Shown piece after piece: positions 54,138-63,209 of a stretch of DNA of 64,000 nt. The number at the start of each line of letters is the position of its first letter. Within the stretch, counting starts at the first letter, position 1. A program made the translations under genes and the position numbers. This DNA comes from Caulobacterales bacterium (lineage in GTDB: Bacteria; Pseudomonadota; Alphaproteobacteria; Caulobacterales; Caulobacteraceae): the NCBI GenBank assembly GCA_019510435.1, contig JAEKKJ010000010.1:1-64000 (forward strand), written 5' to 3'. A model generated the notes under the pieces. The model saw nothing but the letters and a program-made list of their open reading frames with translations, searched no databases and had not been told where the DNA came from.

Positions 54138-55254
54138 CCCGCGCGACCTGATCCGCGCCGAGGCCCTCCGGCTCGGCTTCGACCTCTGCCGCTTCACCGA
54201 TATCGACGAGGCCTGGCCCGCCGCCGGGCGATTGGCGCAATTCGTGGAGGCCGGCCGCCACGGCGAGATGGGCTGGATGGCGGAGACCGCGGAACGCCGC
54301 CGCCACCCGCGGGCCATGTGGGAGGGCGCACGCTCCGCCATCGTCCTGGGCGTCAACTACGGGCCCGAACACGATCCGCTGGCGGTGCTGCAGCAGCCCG
54401 AGCGCGGCGCGATCAGCGTCTACGCCCAGGGCGACGACTACCACGAGGTGATCAAGGGCCGGCTGAAGCAGCTGGGCGGCTGGCTGCAGGCCCGGTTTGG
54501 CGGCGAGCTGAAGGTGTTCGTGGACACCGCGCCGCTCCTGGAAAAGCCCCTGGCCGAGCGCGCCGGCGTCGGCTGGCAGGGCCGGCACACCAACCTGGTC
54601 AGCCGCGAATTCGGGTCGTGGCTCTTCCTGGGCTCGATCCTGACCAGCCTGGACCTGGCGGCCGACGCGCCGGAGCCCATGGCCTGCGGGACCTGCCGCG
54701 CCTGCCTCGACGTCTGCCCGACCAAGGCCTTCCCCGCCCCGTTCCAGCTGGATGCCCGGCGCTGCATCTCCTACCTGACCATCGAGCTGAAGGGGCCGAT
54801 CCCGCGCGAATTCCGTCAGGCCCTGGGCAACCGCATCTACGGCTGCGACGACTGCCTGGCGGTCTGCCCGTGGAACAAGTTCGCCCAGGCCGCCCGCGAG
54901 CAGAAGCTGCACGCCCGCGAAGCCCTGCAGGCGCCGGCCCTGGCGGACCTCTCGCGCCTGGACGACGCGGCGTTCCGCGAGCTCTTCCGCAAGAGCCCGG
55001 TCAAGCGCATCGGCCGCGACCGCTTCGTGCGCAACGTGCTTTACGCCATCGGCAACTCGGGCCAGCCGCAGCTGGTGGCCGAGGCTGAGCGCCTGCTGGA
55101 CGACGCCTCGCCATTGGTGCGCGGGGCGGCGGTCTGGGCGCTGTCGCAGCTGCTGCCGGGGGCGGAGTTCGCGGCCCTGCGCTCAGCGCGCGCGGCGTCC
55201 GAGACCGAGCCGCAGGTCGCCGATGAATGGGCCGGCGCCTTACCTGAGGGGTAA
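54118..55254 (+). CDS. queG: Epoxyqueuosine reductase
   Basis: Cobalamin- and Fe-S-dependent last step of queuosine biosynthesis in tRNA. 378 residues. QueG domain ([44 protein letters not shown]), two 4Fe-4S ligand sets ([16 protein letters not shown] and [15 protein letters not shown]) and a C-terminal HEAT-like part ([16 protein letters not shown]). Overlaps the upstream GST gene by 20 bp. Confidence 0.95.
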   Translation: MTTSTSDPRDLIRAEALRLGFDLCRFTDIDEAWPAAGRLAQFVEAGRHGEMGWMAETAERRRHPRAMWEGARSAIVLGVNYGPEHDPLAVLQQPERGAISVYAQGDDYHEVIKGRLKQLGGWLQARFGGELKVFVDTAPLLEKPLAERAGVGWQGRHTNLVSREFGSWLFLGSILTSLDLAADAPEPMACGTCRACLDVCPTKAFPAPFQLDARRCISYLTIELKGPIPREFRQALGNRIYGCDDCLAVCPWNKFAQAAREQKLHAREALQAPALADLSRLDDAAFRELFRKSPVKRIGRDRFVRNVLYAIGNSGQPQLVAEAERLLDDASPLVRGAAVWALSQLLPGAEFAALRSARAASETEPQVADEWAGALPEG

Positions 55255-55311
55255 TCGACCCCGCTACGCGAGCCGGGCAGCCTGACTCCAGTTCCAGTCC
55301 GGAGGCTTTGC

Positions 55312-55653
55312 ATGTCCGCCTACGCCGTCGCCAACCTGACCAACGTCCGCCTCGGCCCGCCCGTGGTCGAGTACCTGCGCCGTATCGACGCCACCCTCGC
55401 CCCGTTCGGGGGCCGGTTCGTCATCCACGGCGGCGAGCCGCAGCGCCTGGAGGGTGACTGGACCGGCACGCTGATCGTCATCGGCTTTCCCGACATGACC
55501 GCGGCGCGGGCCTGGTACGCCTCGCCGGCCTACCAGGCGATCCTGCCGCTGCGAACGCAGAATTCGGACGGCGTCGCGTTCCTGATCGAAGGCTCGCCCG
55601 GCGACCACCTCGCCACCGACGTCCTGCCGCCGGCCCTGCTCGCGATGGCGTAG
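55312..55653 (+). CDS. DUF1330 family protein
   Basis: 113 residues, a single dimeric alpha/beta-barrel-like DUF1330 domain (SAYAVANLTNVRLGPPVVEY, FVIHGGEPQRLEGDWTGTLIVIGFPDM, ARAWYASPAYQAILPLR). Function unknown. Preceded by GGAGG-like sequence and read independently after queG. Confidence 0.88.
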   Translation: MSAYAVANLTNVRLGPPVVEYLRRIDATLAPFGGRFVIHGGEPQRLEGDWTGTLIVIGFPDMTAARAWYASPAYQAILPLRTQNSDGVAFLIEGSPGDHLATDVLPPALLAMA

Positions 55654-55658
55654 GGCTC

Positions 55659-56198
55659 CTAGCCCAGCGGCAGCAGCGCCTGGGCCTCCAGGAAGGTCTT
55701 CAGGTTGCCGCCGGTGAACAGCACGCCGCGGACGCCGGCGCGCAGCGCAGCCTCCAGGTCGGAAGGCTTGTCGCCCACCAGCAGCGAGGCGCCGCGGTCG
55801 ATGGGCCAGTCCTGCATCGCCTGCAGGAGCATGCCGGGGTTGGGCTTGCGCAGCGGTGGGTCGGGGTGGCGATAGGCTTCCAGCGGCGCCTCGGGGTGCT
55901 GTGGCGCATGGTAGACGGCGTCGATCCGCGCGCCCGCGGCGCTTAGCTCGGCCTGCATCTTGGCGTGCAGGGCGTGCATGTCGGCCTCGGTGTAGTAGCC
56001 GCGCCCCACGCCCGACTGATTGGTCACCAGGATCACCAGCCAGCCGGCGCGGTTGAAGGCCGCCACCACCTCCTTGGCGCCGGGGATCCAGCGGAAGTCC
56101 TCCCAGCGGTGCACGAAGCCCTGGTCCTCGTTCAGCACCCCGTCGCGATCCAGGAACAGGGCGGGCTTCAGGGCGGGGCGGGTGGATGGGGCGGGCAC
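55659..56198 (-). CDS. HAD-family phosphatase, GmhB-like, lacking the zinc cysteines
   Basis: 179 residues. HAD motif I LFLDRDGVLNED (residues 14-25), motif II VTNQSGVGRGYY, motif III RKPNPGML and motif IV LVGDKPSDLEAA are those of D-glycero-beta-D-manno-heptose-1,7-bisphosphate 7-phosphatase. In GmhB a zinc is held by C-x-H and C-x-C before RKP; here that loop reads YHAPQHPEAPLEAYRHPDPP with no Cys, so the zinc site is lost. It may still serve heptose synthesis for LPS, or a related sugar bisphosphate. Confidence 0.85.
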   Translation of the reverse strand: MPAPSTRPALKPALFLDRDGVLNEDQGFVHRWEDFRWIPGAKEVVAAFNRAGWLVILVTNQSGVGRGYYTEADMHALHAKMQAELSAAGARIDAVYHAPQHPEAPLEAYRHPDPPLRKPNPGMLLQAMQDWPIDRGASLLVGDKPSDLEAALRAGVRGVLFTGGNLKTFLEAQALLPLG

Positions 56199-56240
56199 GG
56201 CGGGACTATAGGGGCTGGCGGGTGACGGTCCGATTTCAAA

Positions 56241-57959
56241 ATGCCTGAAGGCGCCCTAACGGTTCTTCAAGCCGGACGCATTGCTCCGCGAGGTGACCCG
56301 CCCTTGGCCGCCGTCCTGACCCTCGACGACCTGACGGTGCGGTTCGCAACGCCGGACGGTCCGGTGGACGCCGTGCGCGGCGTCTCGCTCAGCGTGGCGC
56401 GCGGCGAGACCCTGGGCGTGGTCGGCGAGAGCGGCTCGGGCAAGAGCCAGACCTTCCTGGCGGTCATGGGCCTGGTCGCCGCCAACGGCCACGTGGGCGG
56501 CTCGGCCCGGCTGCATGGCCAGGAGCTGCTGGGCCTGCCGCCCGCGGCGCTGAACCGGGTCCGCGGCTCCAAGCTGACCATGATCTTCCAGGACCCGCTG
56601 ACCGCGCTCACCCCGCACCTGCGGATCGGCGAGCAGATCGCAGAGCCGCTGCGCCAGCACCTGGGCCTCTCCCACGCCGAGGCGATGCGCCAGGCCCACG
56701 CGTGGCTGGACCGGGTACGCATCCCCGACGCGGCGCGGCGCCTGCGCCAATATCCGCACGAGCTGTCGGGCGGCATGCGCCAGCGGGTGATGATCGCCGC
56801 CGCCCTGGCCCCCGGGCCGGAGGTGCTGATCGCCGACGAGCCCACCACCGCCCTGGACGTCACGGTCCAGGCCGAGATCCTGGACCTGATCGCCGAGCTG
56901 CAGCGGGAGACGGGGACCGCCCTGGTGCTGATCACCCACGACATGGGGGTGGTGGCGCGCCTCGCCGACCGGGTGTGCGTGATGCGGACGGGCGGCTTCG
57001 TCGAGGCTGGGGGCGCGGCCGAGGTGTTCCACGCGCCGCGCACCGCCTACACCCGCGCCCTGCTGGCCGCCGTGCCGCGGCTGGACCGGGAGGATCGCGG
57101 CGGGCGACCGCAGATCGTCCCGGTCGCGGCGGACGCGCCGGTGGTGCTCGAGGCTCGCGACATCCGGGTCCGTTTCCCACTCGACCGGCCGCTGTTCCGT
57201 CGCCCGCAGATGCTGGCGGCGGTGGACGGCGTCTCCTTCTCGGTGCGCGCCGGCGAGACCCTGGGCGTGGTGGGCGAGAGCGGCTCGGGCAAGTCGACCC
57301 TGGCGCGGGCGGTGCTGCGCCTGCTGCCGGCCGACGCCGGAGTCATCACCCTCCTCGGGCGCGACATCGGCGCGGCCGAGGGCCAGCGGCTGCAGGCGGC
57401 GCGCAAGGACCTGCAGATCGTCTTCCAGGACCCCCTGGCCAGCCTCGACCCGCGGATGACCGTGGGGACCTCGATCGCCGAGCCGCTGGGCGTCTTTCGG
57501 GCCGACCTGGACCGCGCCGGTCGCGAGGCCGAGGTCCGCGCGATGATGGCGCGGGTCGAGCTGGATCCGGGGCTCATCAACCGCTACCCGCACGAGCTTT
57601 CCGGCGGCCAGAACCAGCGCGTCGGCATTGCCCGCGCCATGATCCTGAAACCGCGCCTGGTGGTCTGCGACGAGGCGGTGACCGCCCTGGACGTCTCGAT
57701 CCGCGCCCAGATCGTCGACCTGTTGATCGGGCTGCAGAAGGACACGGGCCTGGCCATGGTGTTTATCACCCACGACCTGGCGGTGGTGCGCGAGCTCAGC
57801 CACCGGGTGCTGGTGCTCTACCGCGGGCAGGCGGTGGAGCTGGCCGACCGCGACCGCATCTGGCGCGACCCCCAGCACGCCTACACCCGCGCCCTGATCG
57901 CCGCCGTCCCGGTCCCGGACCCGGCGGTCGAGCGGAGGCGGGTCAGGGGGGCCGGTTAG
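56241..57959 (+). CDS. ABC transporter with two fused ATPase domains (peptide/nickel type)
   Basis: 572 residues: two ATP-binding domains in one chain, as in YejF and related oligopeptide/microcin C uptake ATPases. Domain 1: Walker [10 protein letters not shown], signature LSGGMRQR, Walker [14 protein letters not shown]. Domain 2: Walker [10 protein letters not shown], signature LSGGQNQR, Walker [14 protein letters not shown]. In the second Walker B the usual Asp-Glu-Pro reads Asp-Glu-Ala. The ATG at 56241 or a TTG at 56304 could be the start. No permease or binding-protein gene is in the window, so its partners are elsewhere. Confidence 0.92.
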   Translation: MPEGALTVLQAGRIAPRGDPPLAAVLTLDDLTVRFATPDGPVDAVRGVSLSVARGETLGVVGESGSGKSQTFLAVMGLVAANGHVGGSARLHGQELLGLPPAALNRVRGSKLTMIFQDPLTALTPHLRIGEQIAEPLRQHLGLSHAEAMRQAHAWLDRVRIPDAARRLRQYPHELSGGMRQRVMIAAALAPGPEVLIADEPTTALDVTVQAEILDLIAELQRETGTALVLITHDMGVVARLADRVCVMRTGGFVEAGGAAEVFHAPRTAYTRALLAAVPRLDREDRGGRPQIVPVAADAPVVLEARDIRVRFPLDRPLFRRPQMLAAVDGVSFSVRAGETLGVVGESGSGKSTLARAVLRLLPADAGVITLLGRDIGAAEGQRLQAARKDLQIVFQDPLASLDPRMTVGTSIAEPLGVFRADLDRAGREAEVRAMMARVELDPGLINRYPHELSGGQNQRVGIARAMILKPRLVVCDEAVTALDVSIRAQIVDLLIGLQKDTGLAMVFITHDLAVVRELSHRVLVLYRGQAVELADRDRIWRDPQHAYTRALIAAVPVPDPAVERRRVRGAG

Positions 57960-58011
57960 GAAGCTTCAGTCGGAGATGATGAATTCGCGAGGTTGCGGTC
58001 CGCGCCACCTG

Positions 58012-58062
58012 CCTTCTCCCCTTGCGGGAGAAGGTGGCAGGCGAAGCCTGACGGATGAGGGG
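58012..58062 (+). repeat. REP-like element, copy 1 (left of DUF559)
   Basis: 51-bp element with two hairpins: CCTTCTCCC / GGGAGAAGG and CAGGC-GAA-GCCTG, ending GGATGAGGGG. The reverse complement of 58441-58491 matches it at 46 of 51 positions. Confidence 0.85.
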
Positions 58063-58069
58063 CCTTGCA

Positions 58070-58432
58070 TTACCGGCTTGCAGGCGGCGCCCTGACCGCC
58101 GCGAGAATGTCGTCCGCCACCTCCCAGTCACGGCCATTGATCCGATCGTTGGGAAACCTCAGCACACGAAAACCCTGGCTCGCCAGCCATTGGTCCCGCT
58201 CCGCGTCATGATCCGGATCGTGGAAGGGACCATCCGCCTCGACGATCAGCCGGTGTTCCAGGCAAGCGAAGTCGACCACATAGCGTCCAAGCGGGACTTG
58301 GCGACGGAACTTCAGTCCTTCCAGACGACGGTTTCGCAACAGCTTCCAAAGGCTTCGTTCCGTTTCGGAGCTCCGCCTCCGGAAAGCCCGGGCTTGGCGG
58401 ACAGTCGCCTTCCTTTCCCACCCGGGATCCAA
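58070..58432 (-). CDS. DUF559 (PD-(D/E)XK/Vsr-like nuclease fold) protein
   Basis: 120 residues. DUF559 core: TERSLWKLLRNRRLEGLKFR, RQVPLGRYVVDFACLEHRLIVEADG and GFRVLRFPNDRI. The D-(x)n-E-x-D arrangement (VVDFAC ... LIVEADG) is like the active site of very-short-patch-repair and PD-(D/E)XK nucleases. It is framed by inverted copies of a REP-like element (58012-58062 and 58441-58491). Function unknown; this framing hints at a mobile or REP-associated unit. Confidence 0.85.
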   Translation of the reverse strand: MDPGWERKATVRQARAFRRRSSETERSLWKLLRNRRLEGLKFRRQVPLGRYVVDFACLEHRLIVEADGPFHDPDHDAERDQWLASQGFRVLRFPNDRINGRDWEVADDILAAVRAPPASR

Positions 58433-58440
58433 CGGTTCGC

Positions 58441-58491
58441 CCCCTCATCCGACCGGCTCCGCCGGCCACCTTCTCCCGCGAGGGGAGAAGG
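58441..58491 (-). repeat. REP-like element, copy 2 (right of DUF559, inverted)
   Basis: Inverted copy of 58012-58062 (46/51 identical). Differences at the second stem are compensatory (A-T in copy 1, C-G in copy 2), so the hairpin is conserved as structure. Confidence 0.85.
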
Positions 58492-58596
58492 AATCGTTCT
58501 ATGTTTGTTCTTATCTTGGCGCAAGTTGCACCCGGCCACCTCGGCCGCTAGGTTGCGCGACTTTTTCGGCCCCCGGCCCCTGACAGCGCGAACCTC

Positions 58597-59805
58597 ATGA
58601 CCCTTGCCTTCGACGACATCCTGGACGCCCAGAAGCGGCTGCAGGGTCATATCGAGCGCACGCCGTGCCGCTATTCGCGCACCCTGTCGGAGATCACCGG
58701 CGCCGAGGTGTGGGTGAAGTTCGAGAACCTGCAGTTCACCGCCGCCTACAAGGAGCGCGGGGCGCTCAACAAGCTCTTGCAGCTGGGCGAGAACGTGCGC
58801 TCGCGCGGGGTGATCGCCGCCTCGGCCGGCAACCATAGCCAGGGCCTGGCCTACCATGCCGCCCGCCTGGGCATCCCGGTGACCATCGTCATGCCCAAGG
58901 CCACGCCCTTCATGAAGGTGCAGCAGACCAGGGCCCATGGCGCCGAGGTCGTCATCGAGGGCGACGGCTACGACGAGGCCGCGGCCAAGGCGCGCGAGCT
59001 GTGCGCCGACCGCGAGCTGACCTTCGTCCACCCGTTCGACGACCTGGACGTGATGGCCGGCCAGGGCACGGTGGCGCTGGAGATGCTGGAGGACGCGCCG
59101 GACCTGGAGGTGCTGCCGATCCCGATCGGCGGTGGCGGCCTGATCGCCGGCATGGCCACCGCGGCCAAGCACCTGAAGAAGGACATCCGCATCGTCGGCG
59201 TCGAGCCGGCCATGTTCCCCTCGTTCACCGCCAAGATGCGCGGCGTCCGCACGGCCCAGAACGGCGGCGGGTCCACCATCGCCGAGGGCATCGCGGTCAA
59301 GGAGGTGGGCGAGCACACCTACGCCGTCGCCCGGCCGCTGATCGACGAGGTGGTGCTGGTGGAGGAGCCGTTCTTCGAGCGCGGCATCGCCCTCTACTGC
59401 AATGTGGAGAAGACCGTGGCGGAGGGCGCCGGCGCGGCCTCGCTGGCCGCCCTGCTGGCCTATCCGGAGAAGTTCCGCGGCAAGAAGTGCGGCCTGGTGA
59501 TCACCGGCGGCAATATCGACACGCGGCTGCTGGCCTCGGTGCTGACCCGCGAGCTGGTGCGCGAGAGCCGGATCGTCTCGCTGCGGATCATCGGCGACGA
59601 CCGCCCCGGCCTGCTCGCCAACGTGTCGGCGATCATCGGCCAGATGGGCGCCAATATCATCGAGGTGGCGCACAACCGCCTGGCCCTGGACGTGCCCGCC
59701 AAGGGCGCGGAGTTCGACGTGATGATCGAGACCCGCGACGCCCAGCACACCCAGGAAGTCATGGATGCGCTGCGCGAACGCGGCTACCCGCCGCGGGTTG
59801 TCTGA
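58597..59805 (+). CDS. ilvA: Threonine ammonia-lyase (ACT-domain form)
   Basis: PLP-dependent deaminase converting threonine to 2-oxobutanoate for isoleucine synthesis. 402 residues. PLP Lys52 in FTAAYKERGALNKL, SAGNHSQGLAYHA, the phosphate-cradle GGGGLIAG and ITGGNID. A C-terminal ACT domain (SLRIIGDDRPGLLANVSAII, NIIEVAHNRLALDVPAKGAEFDV) gives likely feedback control. The 160-bp gap to DUF559 holds REP copy 2. Confidence 0.95.
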   Translation: MTLAFDDILDAQKRLQGHIERTPCRYSRTLSEITGAEVWVKFENLQFTAAYKERGALNKLLQLGENVRSRGVIAASAGNHSQGLAYHAARLGIPVTIVMPKATPFMKVQQTRAHGAEVVIEGDGYDEAAAKARELCADRELTFVHPFDDLDVMAGQGTVALEMLEDAPDLEVLPIPIGGGGLIAGMATAAKHLKKDIRIVGVEPAMFPSFTAKMRGVRTAQNGGGSTIAEGIAVKEVGEHTYAVARPLIDEVVLVEEPFFERGIALYCNVEKTVAEGAGAASLAALLAYPEKFRGKKCGLVITGGNIDTRLLASVLTRELVRESRIVSLRIIGDDRPGLLANVSAIIGQMGANIIEVAHNRLALDVPAKGAEFDVMIETRDAQHTQEVMDALRERGYPPRVV

Positions 59806-59815
59806 GGGTGTTCCG

Positions 59816-60331
59816 ATGAAGCGCGTGATGATCCTGGCCGTCGCCGTCCTGGCCCTGGCCGCCTGCCATCCCAAGGCCGCCGAGCACGCGGGCCCGCCCG
59901 GCGCGCCGCCCGCGCCGTCGGCCGAGAGCAAGGCCTTCATCGCCAAGGTCGCCAAGGAGCCGGGCGTGAAGGTGCTGCCTTCGGGCCTGGCCTACAAGAT
60001 CGTCCATTCGGGCCCGGCCACGGGCCTGCGGCCGCAGCTGATGGACGAGGTGAAAGTCAACTACGAGGGCAAGCTGGCCAACGGCCACGTCTTCGATTCG
60101 TCCTACGAGCGCGGCCAGCCCGCCGCCATGCCGCTGAAGGGCCTGATCCCCGGCTGGCAGGAGGCGCTGCAGCTGATGCGGCCGGGCGACGAGTGGATCC
60201 TCTATGTGCCCTCCAACCTGGGCTACGGCGACGAGGGCGCGGGCGGCGAGATCCCGCCGGGCGCGCCGCTGGAGTTCCGCATCGAGCTGATCGACGTGCT
60301 GCCCGGTCCGGGGCATATCCAGCAAGGCTAG
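59816..60331 (+). CDS. FKBP-type peptidyl-prolyl isomerase, lipoprotein
   Basis: 171 residues from ATG 59816. Lipobox LAAC at residues 14-17 predicts an outer-membrane or periplasmic lipoprotein. FKBP domain: DEVKVNYEGKLANGHVFDSS, PLKGLIPGWQEALQLM, LGYGDEGAGGEIPPGAPLEFRIELIDV. A Pro/Ala linker follows the anchor. It is 10 bp after ilvA; the end overlaps by 4 bp the convergent membrane-protein gene. Confidence 0.93.
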   Translation: MKRVMILAVAVLALAACHPKAAEHAGPPGAPPAPSAESKAFIAKVAKEPGVKVLPSGLAYKIVHSGPATGLRPQLMDEVKVNYEGKLANGHVFDSSYERGQPAAMPLKGLIPGWQEALQLMRPGDEWILYVPSNLGYGDEGAGGEIPPGAPLEFRIELIDVLPGPGHIQQG

Positions 60332-60750
60332 CGCCGAAACAGGGCCCGCACCCGCGGGCGCGTCAGCCACCAGACGAACAGACCCGTCACCGTCACGCCC
60401 AGCACGCCTTCGATCCAGGAGCCGGAGAGGCCCCGGATCGCATCGGCCAGCCCGTTGACGGCCAGGCCGAAGACCGCGCCGCGCCAGGCCCACAGGCGAC
60501 GCCGTAAGACACCGAGCGCCAGCAAGCCCGCCGCTGCGCTGAGCGCAGCGAAGCCCGCGCCGACCCACGGGCCCATGGCGCGCAGCTGGGCGTACTCGGC
60601 CGGCTTGATCCGCCACGCCGCATCCAACGGGCCGCCGGGGCGCAGTAGGGTCACCGCCGCCAACCCGGCCATCGCCGTGGCGAAGAGCAGGAAGGCGGCC
60701 AGCAGCGCCGGCGTCACCGGCCGCGGATCCGCCGCTCGGATATCCGCCAT
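60328..60750 (-). CDS. Small membrane protein of unknown function
   Basis: 140 residues from ATG 60750 (GGAGG five bases upstream). Four hydrophobic segments (LLAAFLLFATAMAGLAAVTL, VGAGFAALSAAAGLLALGVL, AVFGLAVNGLADAI, VLGVTVTGLFVWWLTRP) joined by basic loops. I do not recognise the family. It is divergent from argE (71 bp). Confidence 0.75.
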   Translation of the reverse strand: MADIRAADPRPVTPALLAAFLLFATAMAGLAAVTLLRPGGPLDAAWRIKPAEYAQLRAMGPWVGAGFAALSAAAGLLALGVLRRRLWAWRGAVFGLAVNGLADAIRGLSGSWIEGVLGVTVTGLFVWWLTRPRVRALFRR

Positions 60751-60821
60751 CACCACCTCCTGCCGCCCACCTTGCGCCGCTTTCCTTTGAGGCGCGACAG
60801 CGACAGGTCTAAGCATCGCCG

Positions 60822-61991
60822 ATGACCACCGACCTCTATCCCGCCGCCCGCGACCTGCTGGGCCAGCTGGTCAGCTTCGACACCACCTCGCGCGATTCCA
60901 ACCTGGCGCTGATCCAGTGGGTCGAGGGTTACCTGGCCCATCTCGGCATCCCCAGCCGGCGCGTGCCCAACGCCGACGGGACCAAGTCCAACCTGATGGC
61001 CACCATCGGCCCGGCCGCGGCCGGCGGGGTCGTGCTCTCGGGCCATACCGACGTGGTGCCGGTGGATGGCCAGCCCTGGCGCACGGATCCGTTCTCGGTG
61101 GTCGAGCGCGACGGCCGCCTCTACGGCCGCGGGACCTGCGACATGAAGGGGTTCCTGGCCCTGGCGCTGGCCGCGGCGCCCGAGCTGGCCAGGGCGACGC
61201 TGTCGAAGCCGGTGCACCTGGCCTTCTCCTACGACGAGGAGATCGGCTGCCTGGGCGCGCCGGCGATGATCGAGGAGATCCGCGCCAGCCTGCCCGCCCC
61301 GGCCTATGTGGTGGTCGGCGAGCCCACCAACATGGAGGCGGTGAACGGCCACAAGGGCATCGCCACCTTCCACGTCACCGTCACCGGCCGCGAGGCGCAT
61401 TCCAGCCAGCCGCACCTGGGCGTCTCGGCGGTGATGGAGGCGACGCGGCTGATGGCCTCGCTGAACGCCTTGGCGGCACGGCTGGAGGCGCAGGCCGACC
61501 CGGCCAGCCCCTTCACCCCGAAGTGGCCGACCCTGACCATCGGCATGGTCCACGGCGGAACCGCCCACAACATCATCGCCCGGGAATGCACGTTCGTCTT
61601 CGACCTGCGCTGCCCGCCGCCCCTGACGCCGGAGACGGTGATCGCGCCGTTCCTGGCCGAGGCCGAGGCGCTGGACCGGGCGCTCAAGTCCCGCGCGCCG
61701 GAGGCTGGCGTCGTGGTCGAACTACACACCAATGTGCCGCCCTTCGCGCCCGAGCCCGGCGGCGCGGCCGAGGCCTTCGCCCGCCGCCTCGCCGGCGACA
61801 ACGGCCCGCCGCGGGTCGTCGCCTATGCGGCCGAGGCCGGCCAGTTCCAGGGCGCCGGCTTCTCCACCGTGATCTGCGGCCCCGGCTCCATCGACCAGGC
61901 CCACCAGCCGGACGAATATGTCGAGGTCTCCCAGATGCAGCGCGGCGCCCAGTTCATGCGCCGCCTGATCGAGTGGGCGAGCGAGGGATAG
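60822..61991 (+). CDS. argE: Acetylornithine deacetylase (M20 peptidase family)
   Basis: 389 residues. M20 metal-site residues: His in LSGHTDVVPVDG, Asp in GRGTCDMKGF, Glu-Glu in SYDEEIGCLGAP, Glu in VVVGEPTNM, and His near the end in DQAHQPDEYVEVS. Dimerisation domain in the middle (GREAHSSQPHLGVSAVMEA). Deacetylates N-acetylornithine in arginine synthesis; substrate specificity within M20 is inferred from overall similarity to ArgE. Confidence 0.92.
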   Translation: MTTDLYPAARDLLGQLVSFDTTSRDSNLALIQWVEGYLAHLGIPSRRVPNADGTKSNLMATIGPAAAGGVVLSGHTDVVPVDGQPWRTDPFSVVERDGRLYGRGTCDMKGFLALALAAAPELARATLSKPVHLAFSYDEEIGCLGAPAMIEEIRASLPAPAYVVVGEPTNMEAVNGHKGIATFHVTVTGREAHSSQPHLGVSAVMEATRLMASLNALAARLEAQADPASPFTPKWPTLTIGMVHGGTAHNIIARECTFVFDLRCPPPLTPETVIAPFLAEAEALDRALKSRAPEAGVVVELHTNVPPFAPEPGGAAEAFARRLAGDNGPPRVVAYAAEAGQFQGAGFSTVICGPGSIDQAHQPDEYVEVSQMQRGAQFMRRLIEWASEG

Positions 61992-62003
61992 GGATAGGGA
62001 CCC

Positions 62004-62119
62004 AGCGCCTCCTCCACCCCTTCGGGGTCCCCCTCCCCCGTTGCACGGGGGAGGAACATAGCTCCAGTTCCTCCCCCGCGTGCGGGGGAGGGGGACCGCG
62101 AAGCGGTGGAGGGGGCGCT
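62004..62119. repeat. Long intergenic palindrome (AGCGCC-CCTCCACC type), copy 1
   Basis: 116-bp inverted repeat with outer ends AGCGCC / GGCGCT, then CCTCCACC / GGTGGAGG, GTCCCCCTCCCCCG / CGGGGGAGGGGGAC and inner GGGGGAGGAAC / GTTCCTCCCCC. Same design as 63781-63908. It separates argE and the tail-to-tail glycosyltransferase gene and could act as a bidirectional terminator. Confidence 0.8.
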
Positions 62120-62136
62120 GAATCCCCTCCGACGAC

Positions 62137-63176
62137 CTAAAGCTCCCTAAGCGGCCGGATCACCGGCCTGCGCCCCGACAGATCCCGCGGGTTCCAGGTC
62201 ATCGCCGCCGCAAGCTGGCCCAGGGACGCCCTGCGCAGCTTCTGTACCTTGGCCCGGCTGCGGAACATCTTCGGCGCTCCGGCGAAGGCCGCCCGGACCG
62301 CGCGGGCGATCAGGCGGATGTGTGGGCGGTTCTCGCGGCGCAGGTAGATCAGCACCAGGGCCATCAGGTGCAGCGGCGTCATCAGCACGAGCAGCGGCCA
62401 CGGCGTATTCTTGAACAGCACCCAGAAGCCAGCACCCAGAAGCGGTTGCGCGTGCCGTGGAAGACCGCGAACTCGCTCTTGCGCCCGCCGGTCGACGCCG
62501 AGCCCACATGGTGGATGGTGGCCGTCGGCACGAGCAAGGTCGGCTCGCCCGCCAGCTGCAGCCGGTAGCCCAGGTCCACATCCTCGCCGTAGCAGAAGAA
62601 GTCCTCGTCGAAGCCGCCGAGGTCGAGGAACAGCTGGCGGTCGATCATCATGGCCGCGCCGCAGGGGCTGAACACCTCGCCCTCCCGCGCCTGGCCCCGG
62701 TCCGGGCTGAGGTAGCCGCCGCGGTAGGGGATGCCGAACACGCTCATCACGTCGCCCAGCCCGTCCAGCAGACCGGGCTCCTCGGCTACCATCTGGCGCG
62801 AGGTGAAGGACCGCACCCTCGGATGACGCGCGGCGGCGGCGGCGAGCTGCGCCAGCCAGTCGGGCTCGGGATAGGCGTCGGGGTTGAGCAGCACGTACCA
62901 GCGGCCGCGGGCCAGCCGGACGCCCTGGTTGCCGGCGCCGGTGAAGCCCAGGTTCTCCGCATTGCGCACCAGCCGCACGTCCGGGAACTCGGCGGCGATC
63001 GCCGAATCACCCGGATCGGGCGAGGCGTTGTCGATAACGAGGGTCTCGAAATCCCGGAAGGTCTGGGCCTGCAGGCGGTTGAGACAGGCCCGCAACGTCG
63101 GCCCGGAGTTGTAGGCGATCACGCAAACGCTCAGCGCGGGCCCTTCGGCCTTGTCATCCCTGCTGCGCTGCGGCAT
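62137..63176 (-). pseudogene. Glycosyltransferase family 2, frameshifted by a 14-bp tandem duplication
   Basis: GT2-type glycosyltransferase for a cell-surface glycan. Starting at ATG 63176 the GT-A domain is intact: SVCVIAYNSGPTLRACL, LVIDNASPDP, VLLNPDAYPEPDWLAQL and GGFDEDFFCYGEDVDLGYRL. After RNRFWVL the frame fails. The downstream part, in another frame (from about 62421 to 62137), continues the family's C-terminus (LFKNTPWPLLVLMTPLHLMA, membrane segment, then LRRASLGQLAAAMTWNPRDL). At the break 62417-62430 and 62431-62444 are tandem 14-bp copies (AGCACCCAGAAGC plus C or G). Removing one restores FWVLFKNTPW. The lesion is recent or a sequence error. Confidence 0.85.
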
Positions 63177-63209
63177 GCGACGGCTATACCCGATCGACCT
63201 GGATCCTAA

